NCBI RefSeq assembly: GCF_000230735.2
Contig: NC_019962.1
Coordinates: forward strand, 3,596,001-3,660,000
DNA from: Natrinema pellirubrum DSM 15624
GTDB lineage: Archaea > Halobacteriota > Halobacteria > Halobacteriales > Natrialbaceae
Direction: 5' to 3'
Length of the DNA: 64,000 nucleotides
The notes beneath the pieces are model-generated. The model did no database searches and had not been told where the DNA came from. It was given only the letters and a program-made list of their open reading frames with translations. Shown one piece after another: positions 1-7,949 of this stretch (the first letter of the stretch is position 1; each line of letters begins with the position of its first letter). The position numbers and the translations under genes were made by a program.

Positions 1-1
1 G

Positions 2-982
2 TGGAGCCTCGAGGCCGGCGCGCTCGTCCTCGCCGATCAGGGGATCGCGGCCATCGACGAACTCGACAAGATGCGACCGGAAGACCGGTCGGCCATGCAC
101 GAGGCCTTAGAGCAACAGAAGATCTCCGTCTCGAAGGCCGGCATCAACGCCACGCTGAAGTCCCGGTGTTCGCTGCTGGGTGCGGCAAACCCCAAGTACG
201 GCCGGTTCGACCAGTACGAACCGATCAGCGAGCAGATCGACCTCGAGCCGGCCCTGATCTCGCGGTTCGACCTGATCTTTACCGTGACGGACACGCCCGA
301 CGAGGAGAAAGACCGCAACCTCGCGGAACACATCATCACCACCAACTACGCCGGCGAGTTGACCACCCAGCGCGAGGAGATGTCCAGTCTCGAGGTCAGT
401 CAGGGAGAGATCGACGAGATGACCGACCAGGTCGATCCGGAGATCGACGCCGAACTCCTGCGGAAATACATCGCCTACGCCAAGCAGAACTGCCACCCGC
501 GGATGACCGAGGCGGCCCGCAACGCGATCCGGGATTTCTACGTCGATCTGCGCTCGAAAGGGACCGACGAGGACGCCGCGGTGCCGGTCACGGCCCGAAA
601 GCTCGAGGCGCTCGTGCGGCTCTCGGAGGCCAGCGCCCGCGTGCGGCTCTCGGATACGGTCGAAGAGGCGGACGCCGAGCGGGTCATCGAGATCGTCCGC
701 TCGTGTCTACAAGACGTCGGCGTCGACCCCGAGACCGGCGAGTTCGACGCTGACATCGTCGAAGCCGGGACCTCGAAATCCCAGCGCGATCGGATCAAGA
801 ACCTCAAACAGCTCATCGGGGACATCGAAGAGGAGTACGACGACGGCGCGCCGGTCGACATCGTCATGGAGCGGGCCGAGGAGATCGGCATGGACCAATC
901 AAAGGCCGAACACGAGATCGACAAGCTCAAACAGAAAGGCGAGGTCTACGAACCGAGTACGAATACGCTCCGGACGACGTGA
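2..982 (+). CDS. mcm: Replicative DNA helicase MCM, C-terminal part (5' end outside window)
   Basis: This is the C-terminal 326 residues of the archaeal minichromosome maintenance helicase, the hexameric 3'-5' motor that unwinds DNA at replication forks. The frame is open at the window edge and begins inside the AAA+ domain: a Walker B stretch (AAIDELDKM) is followed by sensor-1 (GAANP) and the arginine-finger segment (LISRFDLIF). The last ~80 residues after the lid form a winged-helix tail typical of MCM. No intein is visible in the part present, although haloarchaeal mcm genes often carry them further upstream. The gene ends with a TGA followed by a T5 tract. The identification rests on conserved motifs and is secure; the start is not in the window. 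Confidence 0.97.
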   Translation, partial: WSLEAGALVLADQGIAAIDELDKMRPEDRSAMHEALEQQKISVSKAGINATLKSRCSLLGAANPKYGRFDQYEPISEQIDLEPALISRFDLIFTVTDTPDEEKDRNLAEHIITTNYAGELTTQREEMSSLEVSQGEIDEMTDQVDPEIDAELLRKYIAYAKQNCHPRMTEAARNAIRDFYVDLRSKGTDEDAAVPVTARKLEALVRLSEASARVRLSDTVEEADAERVIEIVRSCLQDVGVDPETGEFDADIVEAGTSKSQRDRIKNLKQLIGDIEEEYDDGAPVDIVMERAEEIGMDQSKAEHEIDKLKQKGEVYEPSTNTLRTT

Positions 983-1010
983 TCGAGCGGGGCCGCTGAA
1001 CGGGACGAGA

Positions 1011-1020
1011 GTGTTTTTAC
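1011..1020 (+). terminator. T-rich stop signal after mcm
   Basis: A T5 run lies about 30 nt after the mcm stop. Short oligo-T tracts end transcription in archaea, so this is a likely terminator. It also sits just past the 3' end of the convergent TFB gene. Confidence 0.4.
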
Positions 1021-1072
1021 GCGCCGAGCGAGGTGCCACTGCCACTCGGCACCGAGAAACGGTGATTGCCGG

Positions 1073-1999
1073 TCAGTCCGACGGAGCGGATACCAGTTCG
1101 GCCGACCCGAGTTCCCTGAGATCGACGACGGTCGACCGGATCGTCACCGGCGCGACGTCGGCGACCTCGGCCGCCGTGGCCTGCGTGAGCGTGGGCCAGT
1201 CCTCGCGTTCCCCGGCGGCTTTGTAGAGACAGGCCGCCGCAACGCCGCTCGGGTTTCGCCCGCCGATCCGTCCCGACTCGAGCAGAGTTTGGACGTGATC
1301 GCGGGCGCGTTGCTCGACGGCCGTTCCGACCTCGAGTTTCGAGGCGTATCGCGGCAGGTACTCGGCGGGATCGATCGGCCCGGTCGGGAGCCCGAGTTCG
1401 CGGTTCAACGCGTCGTAGGCGACGGAGAGTTCGTCGCCGTCGGCGCGGGCCGTCTCGGCGATCTCGTCGGTCGTCCGGGCGATCGACCGGGTCCGGCAGG
1501 TCGCGTAGATGGCGGCGGCCGCGAACCCCTCGAGCGAACGGCCCTGAAAGAGCCCCTCGGACTGTGCGGACTCGAAGAGGGCACAGGCCTGCTCTCTGGC
1601 CGATTCCGGCAGCGAGAGCGAGGCGGTAATCCGTCTGATTTCGGCGAACCCGTAGACCTGATTCCGTTCGACTTTCGAGGAGATGCGTGCGCGATTGTGT
1701 TCCCTTCGGAGGCGAGCGATCTGTCGACGCTTCCGGCCGGTCAGCCGGGAGCTGTATCCCGAATCGGAGCCGGAGCCGTAGCCGATCTCCGTCGACAGCC
1801 CACGATCGTGTCTCGAGCGGGTAAGCGGCGCGCCGGTCCGTCGTCGATCGGTGTCCTCGTCCTCGAAGGACCGCCATTCCGGGCCGCGATCGATCGAATC
1901 CTCGCCGGAGACGAGTCCGCAATCCTCACACACGATTTCGGTACCTCTCTGCCGTAATCTGCCATCGCATTCGGGACAGACTGCAGCCGTATCTGCCAT
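1073..1999 (-). CDS. tfb: Transcription initiation factor IIB (TFB paralogue)
   Basis: A 308-residue TFB that bridges TBP on the TATA/BRE and RNA polymerase. The N-terminal zinc ribbon is visible with Cys8, Cys11, Cys24 and Cys27. It is followed by a B-finger/linker region (residues ~40-90) and two cyclin-like repeats (about 105-195 and 205-300). Haloarchaea carry several TFB paralogues with different promoter preferences; which one this is cannot be told from sequence alone. It converges on mcm and has its own TATA-like box upstream. Start chosen at the ATG directly before the zinc ribbon. Confidence 0.95.
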   Translation of the reverse strand: MADTAAVCPECDGRLRQRGTEIVCEDCGLVSGEDSIDRGPEWRSFEDEDTDRRRTGAPLTRSRHDRGLSTEIGYGSGSDSGYSSRLTGRKRRQIARLRREHNRARISSKVERNQVYGFAEIRRITASLSLPESAREQACALFESAQSEGLFQGRSLEGFAAAAIYATCRTRSIARTTDEIAETARADGDELSVAYDALNRELGLPTGPIDPAEYLPRYASKLEVGTAVEQRARDHVQTLLESGRIGGRNPSGVAAACLYKAAGEREDWPTLTQATAAEVADVAPVTIRSTVVDLRELGSAELVSAPSD

Positions 2000-2038
2000 C
2001 GGTTATTTGTTCTCCCTACAACAAATTGACAACCCCTG

Positions 2039-2049
2039 ATATTTAAAAT
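2039..2049 (-). promoter_or_regulatory. TATA-like box for tfb
   Basis: An AT-only stretch (ATATTTAAAAT on the plus strand) is centred about 45 nt upstream of the tfb ATG, in otherwise GC-rich DNA. This predicts transcription start about 18 nt before the ATG, that is, a short leader. Confidence 0.55.
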
Positions 2050-2079
2050 GTAGGACTGTTTGAATTAAATAGGACAGGA

Positions 2080-2418
2080 TCAGAGGCTGCGTAGCTGAGC
2101 CAGCAGCGATGACGACGACGAAGCTGCGGCGTCCTGGGTCGAATCGTCTCGATCCGCTAACACCCGTTCGTACCGGTCGATGACGGCCTGTCGGCGCGTT
2201 TCGCTCCTCGCGACGAGTCGCTCGAGTGCGGCGATTCGGAGTCGAAGTCGAGTTCGCTCGATCCGAGCGGACAGCGGCAGTTCACAGGAGGCTGTCTGGT
2301 CGATGGACTCGACCGGAGGACGACACCGGCGTGGATCGGCTCGAACGGACCGGTTCCGGTGAGTAATACGCGTCGGTTCGTCGACGGCGGGTTGGGTCGG
2401 ACCTCGTTCGACGGACAT
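2080..2418 (-). CDS. Small basic/acidic coiled-coil protein, unknown function
   Basis: A 112-residue protein I do not recognise. The middle (about residues 50-90) is a continuous amphipathic helix rich in Arg, Leu and Glu, consistent with a coiled coil, and the tail is Ser-rich. Codon use matches neighbouring genes and the minus-strand frame is uninterrupted. It sits between thrC and tfb in the same orientation, with about 80 nt to tfb, so it may have its own promoter or run into tfb. No enzymatic motif is seen. It could be a haloarchaea-specific protein; function unassigned. Confidence 0.6.
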   Translation of the reverse strand: MSVERGPTQPAVDEPTRITHRNRSVRADPRRCRPPVESIDQTASCELPLSARIERTRLRLRIAALERLVARSETRRQAVIDRYERVLADRDDSTQDAAASSSSSLLAQLRSL

Positions 2419-2542
2419 GGCTCGCCTGCGGGTTCGACGCTGGCCCGGAAAAAGGTCAGTCAGTCGGGTGTCAGACGCGTCAGACGTCGGTCGTGCATCC
2501 GGCCGACGTTACTCTTGGAGATGGTCGAGGACGCCGTCGGAT

Positions 2543-3820
2543 CTATCGATCCGACGAGCCCTCACTCGCAAGACTCGCGAGGACTCCTTCAGTGTCGGCC
2601 GGCACGGATTTGGGTTCGCTCCCCGCCGCAGCGGCAGCGTCGGGATCTTTGAGCAGGTGGCCGGTGGTCAGACAGGCGACGCGTTCGTCGTCGTCGACGA
2701 TCCCCTCGGCTCGGAGTTTTCGCAGGCCGGCGACGGAGGCTGCGGAGGCCGGTTCGACGCCGATCCCCTCGGCAGCGATGTCCCGTTGGGCCTCGGTGAT
2801 CTCCTCGTCGGAGACCGCGACGGCGGTTCCGTCGGTCTCCCGGATACCGGGCAGTGCCTTCGGCGCGTTGACCGGGTTCCCGATCCGGATCGCGGTCGCG
2901 CGGGTCTCGACGTCCTCCCAGCGCCGTACTTCGTCGGCCCCGTTCTCGACCGCTTCGACCATCGGCGCGGCCCCCTCGGCCTGCACGCCGGTCAGTTTCG
3001 GGACGTCGTCCTCGTCGAGTGCGCCGGCCTGGACGAGTTCGCGGAAGGCCTTGTACAGCGCCGACGTGTTGCCGGCGTTGCCGACCGGCAGCACGATTCG
3101 GTCCGGGACGGCGTCGTAGTCGGCGAGAAAGCCCTCGAGAATCTCGAGGCCGATCGTCTTCTGCCCTTCGAGCCGGAAGGGGTTCAGCGAGTTCAGCAGG
3201 TAGGCCTCGCCCTGCCCCGCGAGTTCCTGGACGATGTCGAGACAGGCGTCGAAGTTGCCGTCGACCTCGAGAATGCGGGCTCCGTGGAGGCTGGCCTGTG
3301 CGATCTTGCCGGCGGCGACCTTGCCCGCGGGCAAGAGGACGAGCGTCTGCATTCCGCCACGGGAGCCGTAGGCGGCCAGGGCGGCGCTGGTGTTGCCCGT
3401 CGAAGCACAGGCCAGTCGGCCGACGCCGAGTTCTTTTGCGACCTTGACGCCGACGGTCATGCCGCGGTCCTTGAACGACCCCGTCGGGTTCATCCCCTCG
3501 TGTTTGATCCGCAGCGCTTCGATCCCGATCTCGTCCTCGAGACGGGGGACCTCGTACAGCGGGGTCGCCCCTTCCTGAATCGAGACGCCGGCCTCGAACG
3601 GCAGGGCATCGGCATAGCGCCAGACACCCTCGCCCTCGAAGTCGTCGAACGTCGGCAGCTCGGCGTAGCGGACCTCGAGGAGGCCATCGCAGTCGTCGCA
3701 GGTGTAGCGGACGTCGTCGAACGGAGCGAAGGTTTCGCCGCACTCGATGCACTCGAGCCAAACGCCCTCGTCGGCGTCGGCAGGCTGGTCGGGTTGCTCG
3801 GCCGAGAGACTGAGACTCAT
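2543..3820 (-). CDS. thrC: Threonine synthase
   Basis: A 425-residue PLP enzyme that converts O-phosphohomoserine to threonine. An N-terminal zinc-ribbon-like module (Cys24, Cys27, Cys41, Cys44) precedes the catalytic fold, as in many archaeal ThrC proteins. The PLP lysine is Lys117 in the motif GSFKDRG, and the glycine-rich phosphate loop follows in the TGNTSAA segment. An ATG 72 nt upstream would overlap the next gene and adds a non-conserved tail, so the start at 3820 is preferred; a weak T-rich box about 30 nt upstream agrees with a leaderless start. No other threonine genes are adjacent. Confidence 0.95.
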   Translation of the reverse strand: MSLSLSAEQPDQPADADEGVWLECIECGETFAPFDDVRYTCDDCDGLLEVRYAELPTFDDFEGEGVWRYADALPFEAGVSIQEGATPLYEVPRLEDEIGIEALRIKHEGMNPTGSFKDRGMTVGVKVAKELGVGRLACASTGNTSAALAAYGSRGGMQTLVLLPAGKVAAGKIAQASLHGARILEVDGNFDACLDIVQELAGQGEAYLLNSLNPFRLEGQKTIGLEILEGFLADYDAVPDRIVLPVGNAGNTSALYKAFRELVQAGALDEDDVPKLTGVQAEGAAPMVEAVENGADEVRRWEDVETRATAIRIGNPVNAPKALPGIRETDGTAVAVSDEEITEAQRDIAAEGIGVEPASAASVAGLRKLRAEGIVDDDERVACLTTGHLLKDPDAAAAAGSEPKSVPADTEGVLASLASEGSSDR

Positions 3821-3875
3821 TGTCGGAGGGGAGGACCGCAGGGGCAAAAAGTGGGTGGATTCCACGGTGGATGTC

Positions 3876-4259
3876 TCAGTCGGCCCCGTCATCGAACTCG
3901 TCGATCACGTCGTGGACCGTCGCGGTCCAGGCGTCCAGGGCCTCGTGGAGCATCGCCTTGGCCTCGGGCAGCGACGTGGCCGTATACTGGTAGACGTCGC
4001 CGCCGCCGTCGAGCAGCCGCCGGTCCCGGTACACGAGCCCGCGGTCCCGGAGCGTCGACAGCGACCGGTTGACCGTACTCCGGTCGCGCTCGAGGGCCGT
4101 GGCCAGTTCCGCGATCGTACTCCCGGGCCGATCACACAGGACGAGATAGGTCCGTGTCTCGTGATCCTCGATCCCAAACACGCAACTCATCACCGCTTCG
4201 AACGCCGGGTTCGATTCCTCCATCAGTTCTCCGAGGCGATGCTGGGGGGGCTCGGCCAT
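3876..4259 (-). CDS. Winged-helix transcriptional regulator (TrmB/MarR-like)
   Basis: A 127-residue protein with a compact winged helix-turn-helix (about residues 40-100). The segment TIAELATALERDRSTVNRSL is the recognition helix region, and a short C-terminal helical stretch probably dimerises it. Such single-domain regulators are common in haloarchaea; the ligand and target are unknown. The start at 4259 is preferred over an ATG 51 nt upstream because it begins directly with the conserved part. It is close behind the thrC promoter (about 55 nt), so co-transcription with or control of thrC is possible but unproven. Confidence 0.8.
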   Translation of the reverse strand: MAEPPQHRLGELMEESNPAFEAVMSCVFGIEDHETRTYLVLCDRPGSTIAELATALERDRSTVNRSLSTLRDRGLVYRDRRLLDGGGDVYQYTATSLPEAKAMLHEALDAWTATVHDVIDEFDDGAD

Positions 4260-4399
4260 ATTACCCCTATGGGCGGGCGTCTCAAAATACCCGTTGCAGT
4301 CGATGCTCACGGACGGCTCCAGCCGTCGGTTTCATCCCGCTACAACAGGTAGACGACGAGTACCGCCGTCGGCCCCAGTAGCATGAGCAGTACGGCGAG

Positions 4400-4407
4400 T
4401 ACGAATC
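4400..4407. repeat. Left target-site duplication of IS66 element
   Basis: The 8 bases TACGAATC directly precede the left inverted repeat and recur at 5985-5992 directly after the right one. Eight-base duplications are the rule for IS66-family elements. Confidence 0.9.
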
Positions 4408-5984
4408 GTAGTTGGATAGCGATTTGCCGTCAGACCGATTTCGTAGCAGTCTCATGAATGGTCTCTCAATGGTGAACCAAGTGTGTCGCTGGGGATTGGC
4501 GGATCGCCGGAATCGATAGATTCCGCGATCCGCACCGAGAACAGTACGCATCTCCGCCAGCAACTCGTAGTCCAAAAGCTCGAGAACCGCCTTCTCCGTC
4601 GTCAACTCGCTGTAAAGCAACAGCAGATAGAGGTACTTGAGACTCGCCTCAAGCGGTACGAAAACCCAAACACACCACCCAGTAAGCAGGGTGGCGCGGC
4701 TGGATCACCTGGCAACGGTGACAGCGACAAGGAAGAGAACGAAGACCAAGGGGACGACGCTGGCGGCGACGCTGACGCCGCCAGCGACTCCTCTCCAGGA
4801 CGTGACGAAGGTCACGAAGGAACAACTCGACCGCCTCCGGAACCAGAGGAGACTATTCGAGTCGATCAGGGATATTGCCCAGACTGTGAGCAAATCCTCT
4901 CTAACCCGGACAGCTACATCTCACGGACGATTATCGACATACCTCTCCCTATTCCAACCACTGTCGTCGAGTACGAACTCGGCAAACACCGCTGTTCCTG
5001 TGGAAACGAAGTCGTTGCTGAACATCCTGACTGCCCGGAAACCGGGCGGTTTGGGCCAAATATCATGGCCCAAACCGCCCTCGGTAGGTTCCATCAGCGA
5101 CTTCCAAACCGTAAACAGGCGGAGCTGTTTGACTGGGAGCTCGATACACCCATCTCTCATCGGACGATCTACAACCTGACCAAGCGGGTCGCAGACCGGC
5201 TGCGACCCGCGTATGACGATGTCAAAGCCCGTATTCAGGAAAGTGACGTCGTCTACTGCGATGAAACGGGCTTTCCTGTTGACGGAGAGCAACACTGGGC
5301 GTGGACGTTCGTTACTGACGAAGAAGTGCTGTTCTGGGTTGATGAGAGTCGTGGAAGCCAGGTGTTAGAGGACGTCCTCGGCGAGGACTTCGCCGAGGAC
5401 TCAACGCTCAGCTGTGACGGTTGGTCAGCGTATCCGAGCTATCACACGAAGCTCCAGCGGTGCTGGGCACATCTGTTGCGGGAGGCGGAGTACGTTGCTG
5501 AACGGTACGAGGAAGCAGAGAGGTTGTCTGAGGAGTTACACGCTCTCCACGACGATTTAACGGCGTTCGACGAGGAGGATCCGTCCGCCTCCGCCCGCGA
5601 GCAAAAGCGGGCGGAGGCGTCGTTACATCTGGAAGGCCTGATCAGGGAAGACTACGAGGCACAGGAGGTCAAGAAGCTGATCGAGAAGATCAGGAACGGG
5701 TTAGGGCACTGGCTGACGTTCGTTACAGAGCCAGATGTCGATTCGACGAATAATCGCGCAGAGCGCGCTCTGCGCGAGCAAGTTGTGCTGCGGAAGATGT
5801 TCCGGACCCTCCGCTCAGCCGAAGGGGTCCAGATTCACGAGACGATCACGACCATGTTGGCCACGTGGAAACGACGAGGACTAGATCCGCCCGAACAGCT
5901 CCAGTCTATCCTCGGTGGAGAAGAACTCAGCTCAGGGTGAGAGGCATCACCGAGCAGTGAATTATAGTCACGCTATCCAACTAC
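4408..5984 (+). mobile_element. IS66-family insertion sequence, 1577 bp, complete
   Basis: The element is bounded by perfect 14-bp terminal inverted repeats (GTAGTTGGATAGCG at 4408-4421 and its complement at 5971-5984) and by an 8-bp target duplication. It encodes a single transposase and no accessory TnpA/TnpB genes, unlike the bacterial IS66 but like compact archaeal members. Intact ends, an intact transposase and an exact duplication point to recent insertion. Confidence 0.93.
4483..5940 (+). CDS. IS66-family transposase
   Basis: A 485-residue transposase starting with GTG. The order is a leucine-rich coiled coil (about 20-60) with a TPPSKQ motif, an acidic low-complexity linker (about 75-125), a zinc-finger region (CPDCEQIL and CSCGNEV), and the DDE catalytic domain. 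Catalytic residues lie in VVYCDETGF (D), LSCDGWSAY (D) and STNNRAERALR (E, the IS66 NNxAER signature). It mobilises its own element by cut-and-paste. The gene fills nearly the whole element, and its composition is less GC-rich than the host genes. Confidence 0.95.
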   Translation: MSLGIGGSPESIDSAIRTENSTHLRQQLVVQKLENRLLRRQLAVKQQQIEVLETRLKRYENPNTPPSKQGGAAGSPGNGDSDKEENEDQGDDAGGDADAASDSSPGRDEGHEGTTRPPPEPEETIRVDQGYCPDCEQILSNPDSYISRTIIDIPLPIPTTVVEYELGKHRCSCGNEVVAEHPDCPETGRFGPNIMAQTALGRFHQRLPNRKQAELFDWELDTPISHRTIYNLTKRVADRLRPAYDDVKARIQESDVVYCDETGFPVDGEQHWAWTFVTDEEVLFWVDESRGSQVLEDVLGEDFAEDSTLSCDGWSAYPSYHTKLQRCWAHLLREAEYVAERYEEAERLSEELHALHDDLTAFDEEDPSASAREQKRAEASLHLEGLIREDYEAQEVKKLIEKIRNGLGHWLTFVTEPDVDSTNNRAERALREQVVLRKMFRTLRSAEGVQIHETITTMLATWKRRGLDPPEQLQSILGGEELSSG

Positions 5985-5992
5985 TACGAATC
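5985..5992. repeat. Right target-site duplication of IS66 element
   Basis: Second copy of TACGAATC, immediately outside the right inverted repeat; matches 4400-4407. Confidence 0.9.
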
Positions 5993-6026
5993 GAAACCAC
6001 ATTGTAAATTTCACCGACCACCACCC

Positions 6027-6041
6027 GAAGTATAATACTTC
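6027..6041. promoter_or_regulatory. Perfectly palindromic TATA box, candidate bidirectional promoter
   Basis: GAAGTATAATACTTC is a perfect 15-bp palindrome centred on a TATA sequence. It lies about 25 nt from an ATG on the plus strand (6059) and about 32 nt from an ATG on the minus strand (6002, the split micro-gene). Both distances fit archaeal TATA-to-start spacing, so one symmetric box could serve both directions. Confidence 0.55.
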
Positions 6042-6058
6042 CTTACGTTTCAACAGGT

Positions 6059-6184
6059 ATGGGAGACGTTATATCGGAGAAACAACCGATTAATCGGAAG
6101 TGGAGCGGGCCACCGGTTGACGGTCACGGAGCGGGAAGCCCCGAGCAGCGGGTCGGTTCGGCCGGCCGGGTAGCCACCGTGTGA
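6059..6184 (+). CDS. Candidate 41-residue protein, unknown
   Basis: A short plus-strand frame starting MGDVISEKQPINRKW and ending at TGA 6182-6184. The ATG is about 25 nt from the centre of the palindromic TATA box, the expected distance for a leaderless haloarchaeal transcript; that spacing is the main support. The peptide is hydrophilic with no membrane segment or motif, and the second half is Gly/Pro/Ser-rich and less convincing. It could also be an untranslated leader for the gene at 6318. Confidence 0.3.
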   Translation: MGDVISEKQPINRKWSGPPVDGHGAGSPEQRVGSAGRVATV

Positions 6185-6317
6185 TCAGTAGCAGGGACGT
6201 TCAGGTGGGATGATACTGCCACGGTTCAACGGGCCGGAGGCCGGTTGCCGGGCGCTCGTTCCCAGCATATGGAAACGTCACTGGACGTATATTCGAATCC
6301 GATCCCAAGCATCGCGT

Positions 6318-6803
6318 ATGTCGACTGACCATGCTCACCACGCCGACCGATCGCTCGTCGTCCACTCGTACTGGCCGTACGCAGTCCTTCTCGGGGGACT
6401 GGTCGGAGTGATTCGGCCGGCTCTGACGATCATTGCCGATATCGGACCGACCACGGGCGTCCTCACGACGCTGCCCGAAATGCAGTTGTGGTGGGTCCTC
6501 CACATCGGATACAGCGCCGTCTTCGCGACCGGATACGGGCTGATCGTCTACCACCACCGGCTGCGGCCGTTTTCGGAATCGATTCCCACGGGTGCCGTCC
6601 TTGGCCTTGGCTACGGGGTCGCCCTGTGGTTGGGCAACATCGTCATCGGCTGGAACCTCGTTCTCGCGCCACACCTGCTCTCGATGTCGACGCCGATCGA
6701 TCCGCTGGCGGCTGGCCCGATCGTCGATCACATCGTCTACGGTCTCGGCCTCGGAGTCGTGTACGCGGCCGTCGTCCCGCGGCTGGATACCTACCGTGGC
6801 TGA
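6318..6803 (+). CDS. Four-span integral membrane protein, unknown function
   Basis: A 161-residue protein with about four hydrophobic helices (roughly residues 20-42, 55-75, 88-110, 130-152) joined by short loops with His and Pro. I do not recognise a named family. The ATG at 6318 begins a short polar tail before the first helix; a longer frame starts at 6210, but its extra residues are arginine-rich and unlike the rest. It is flanked by the mobile element upstream and faces the argF 3' end. Confidence 0.7.
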   Translation: MSTDHAHHADRSLVVHSYWPYAVLLGGLVGVIRPALTIIADIGPTTGVLTTLPEMQLWWVLHIGYSAVFATGYGLIVYHHRLRPFSESIPTGAVLGLGYGVALWLGNIVIGWNLVLAPHLLSMSTPIDPLAAGPIVDHIVYGLGLGVVYAAVVPRLDTYRG

Positions 6804-6874
6804 GATTCGGCACTCCGTTTCGGTCACACAAAACCCGGATCAAAAACCGCCCGCACTCCGTTCGTGATCAAACG

Positions 6875-6904
6875 CCTACTCGAGCAGCCAACTCAACAAC
6901 GCCT
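6875..6904. repeat. Duplicate of the argF 3' end
   Basis: These 30 bases match 6996-7025, the last codons and stop of argF, at 29 of 30 positions, 121 bp further on. Read on the minus strand they again encode ...ALLSWLLE and TAG. Weaker similarity extends beyond the repeat on its lower-coordinate side, so about 65 bp look duplicated. It is a remnant, not a gene. Confidence 0.75.
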
Positions 6905-6996
6905 CCGTGGCCACCTTTTTCCGCTCGGGTCAGCTACGCTGACCACTCGCGCAAAAATCTGGACCAAAAAGCCCACTCGCTGCGCTCGTGGGTGAC

Positions 6997-7926
6997 CTAC
7001 TCCAGCAGCCAACTCAACAACGCCTTCTGCGCGTGCAGTCGGTTCTCGGCCTGGTCGAAAACGATCGACCGATCGCCCTCGATGACGTCATCCGTAACCT
7101 CCTCGCCGCGGTGGGCGGGGAGACAATGCATGACCGAGGCGTCGGGGGCGTTCTCGAGCAGGTCCGTGTTGACCTGGAAGCCCTCGAAGTCGTTCATCCG
7201 GACGTCGCGTTCGTCCTCCTGGCCCATCGAGATCCAGACGTCCGTATAGATGACGTCGGCGTCGGTGGCGGCCTCGACGGGATCGGTCGTGACCGTCGGA
7301 TCGCCGCCCAGTTCGCGGGCCCGCTCGAGGACCTCGCCGTCGACCTCGTACCCCTCCGGCGTCGCGATCGTCAGGTCGATGTCGGTCAGCGCACAACCGA
7401 GCGCGAACGACTGGGCGACGTTGTTGCCGTCGCCGATCCAGGCCGCCGAAACGTCCTCGAAGCCGTCCTCGTGTTCGCGAATCGTCTGTAGGTCCGCGAG
7501 CGTCTGGCAGGGGTGGGCGTCGTCGGTGAGGCCGTTGACGATCGGTACCGAAGAGTACTCCGCGAGTACCTCGACGTTCTCGTGTTTGAACACGCGGGCC
7601 ATCACGGCGTCGACGTACCGCGAGAGCGCACGCGAGGTGTCTTTCAGCGGTTCGCCCCGACCGAGCTGGATGTCGTCTTCCCCGAGGAAGATCGCGTGCC
7701 CGCCGAGTTGGGTCATGCCCGTCTCGAAGGAGACCCGGGTACGGGTACTCGCCTTCTGGAAGAGCATCCCGAGGGTCTGGCCCGACAGGTCCGCGTGGTC
7801 ATCGCCGGCGTCGACGGCGCGTTTGTACTCGTCGGCCCTGTCCAGCACTGCAAGCAGTTCCGCCTCGGAGAGGTCGTCGACGTCGAGGAAATGTCTCGGC
7901 TCCGTCTCGTTCGTTGCTGTTGTCAT
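6997..7926 (-). CDS. argF: Ornithine carbamoyltransferase
   Basis: A 309-residue enzyme making citrulline from ornithine and carbamoyl phosphate, the sixth step of arginine synthesis. The carbamoyl-phosphate loop is STRTR (Ser60-Arg64), with His138-Pro-Cys-Gln141 and the ornithine-binding HCLP (267-270); SMG at 233-235 is the mobile-loop signature that separates it from aspartate transcarbamylase. Length is normal. It is the last gene of the minus-strand lysW-argXCBDEF series, 23 nt after argE. A partial copy of its 3' end lies downstream. Confidence 0.97.
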   Translation of the reverse strand: MTTATNETEPRHFLDVDDLSEAELLAVLDRADEYKRAVDAGDDHADLSGQTLGMLFQKASTRTRVSFETGMTQLGGHAIFLGEDDIQLGRGEPLKDTSRALSRYVDAVMARVFKHENVEVLAEYSSVPIVNGLTDDAHPCQTLADLQTIREHEDGFEDVSAAWIGDGNNVAQSFALGCALTDIDLTIATPEGYEVDGEVLERARELGGDPTVTTDPVEAATDADVIYTDVWISMGQEDERDVRMNDFEGFQVNTDLLENAPDASVMHCLPAHRGEEVTDDVIEGDRSIVFDQAENRLHAQKALLSWLLE

Positions 7927-7949
7927 GGTATGATAGCTCGTCTGAAACG

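Larger units (their letters stand above)
4340..6002 (-). pseudogene. 25-codon single-span membrane micro-gene split by the IS66 element
   Basis: Joining 5993-6002 to 4340-4407 (removing the IS and one target copy) gives an intact minus-strand reading frame of 25 codons plus TAG. It starts with ATG at 6002, reads MWFRFVLAVLL and continues as a single hydrophobic helix ending ...VVYLL. The frame is lost in the present arrangement because the element sits after codon 3. A TATA box (6027-6041) lies about 32 nt upstream of the ATG, as expected for an expressed haloarchaeal gene. The reconstruction is read directly; that it was a functional peptide gene is inference. No function can be named. Confidence 0.5.

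Noticed and set aside
3821..3892. Upstream extension of thrC to 3892
   Set aside because: The extra 24 residues are not family-like and overlap the end of the regulator gene; 3820 fits better.
2417..4072. 551-residue plus-strand frame opposite thrC
   Set aside because: It is the shadow of thrC and the HTH gene: Val/Gly/Asp/Arg-rich, no motif, whereas the minus strand encodes a full threonine synthase.
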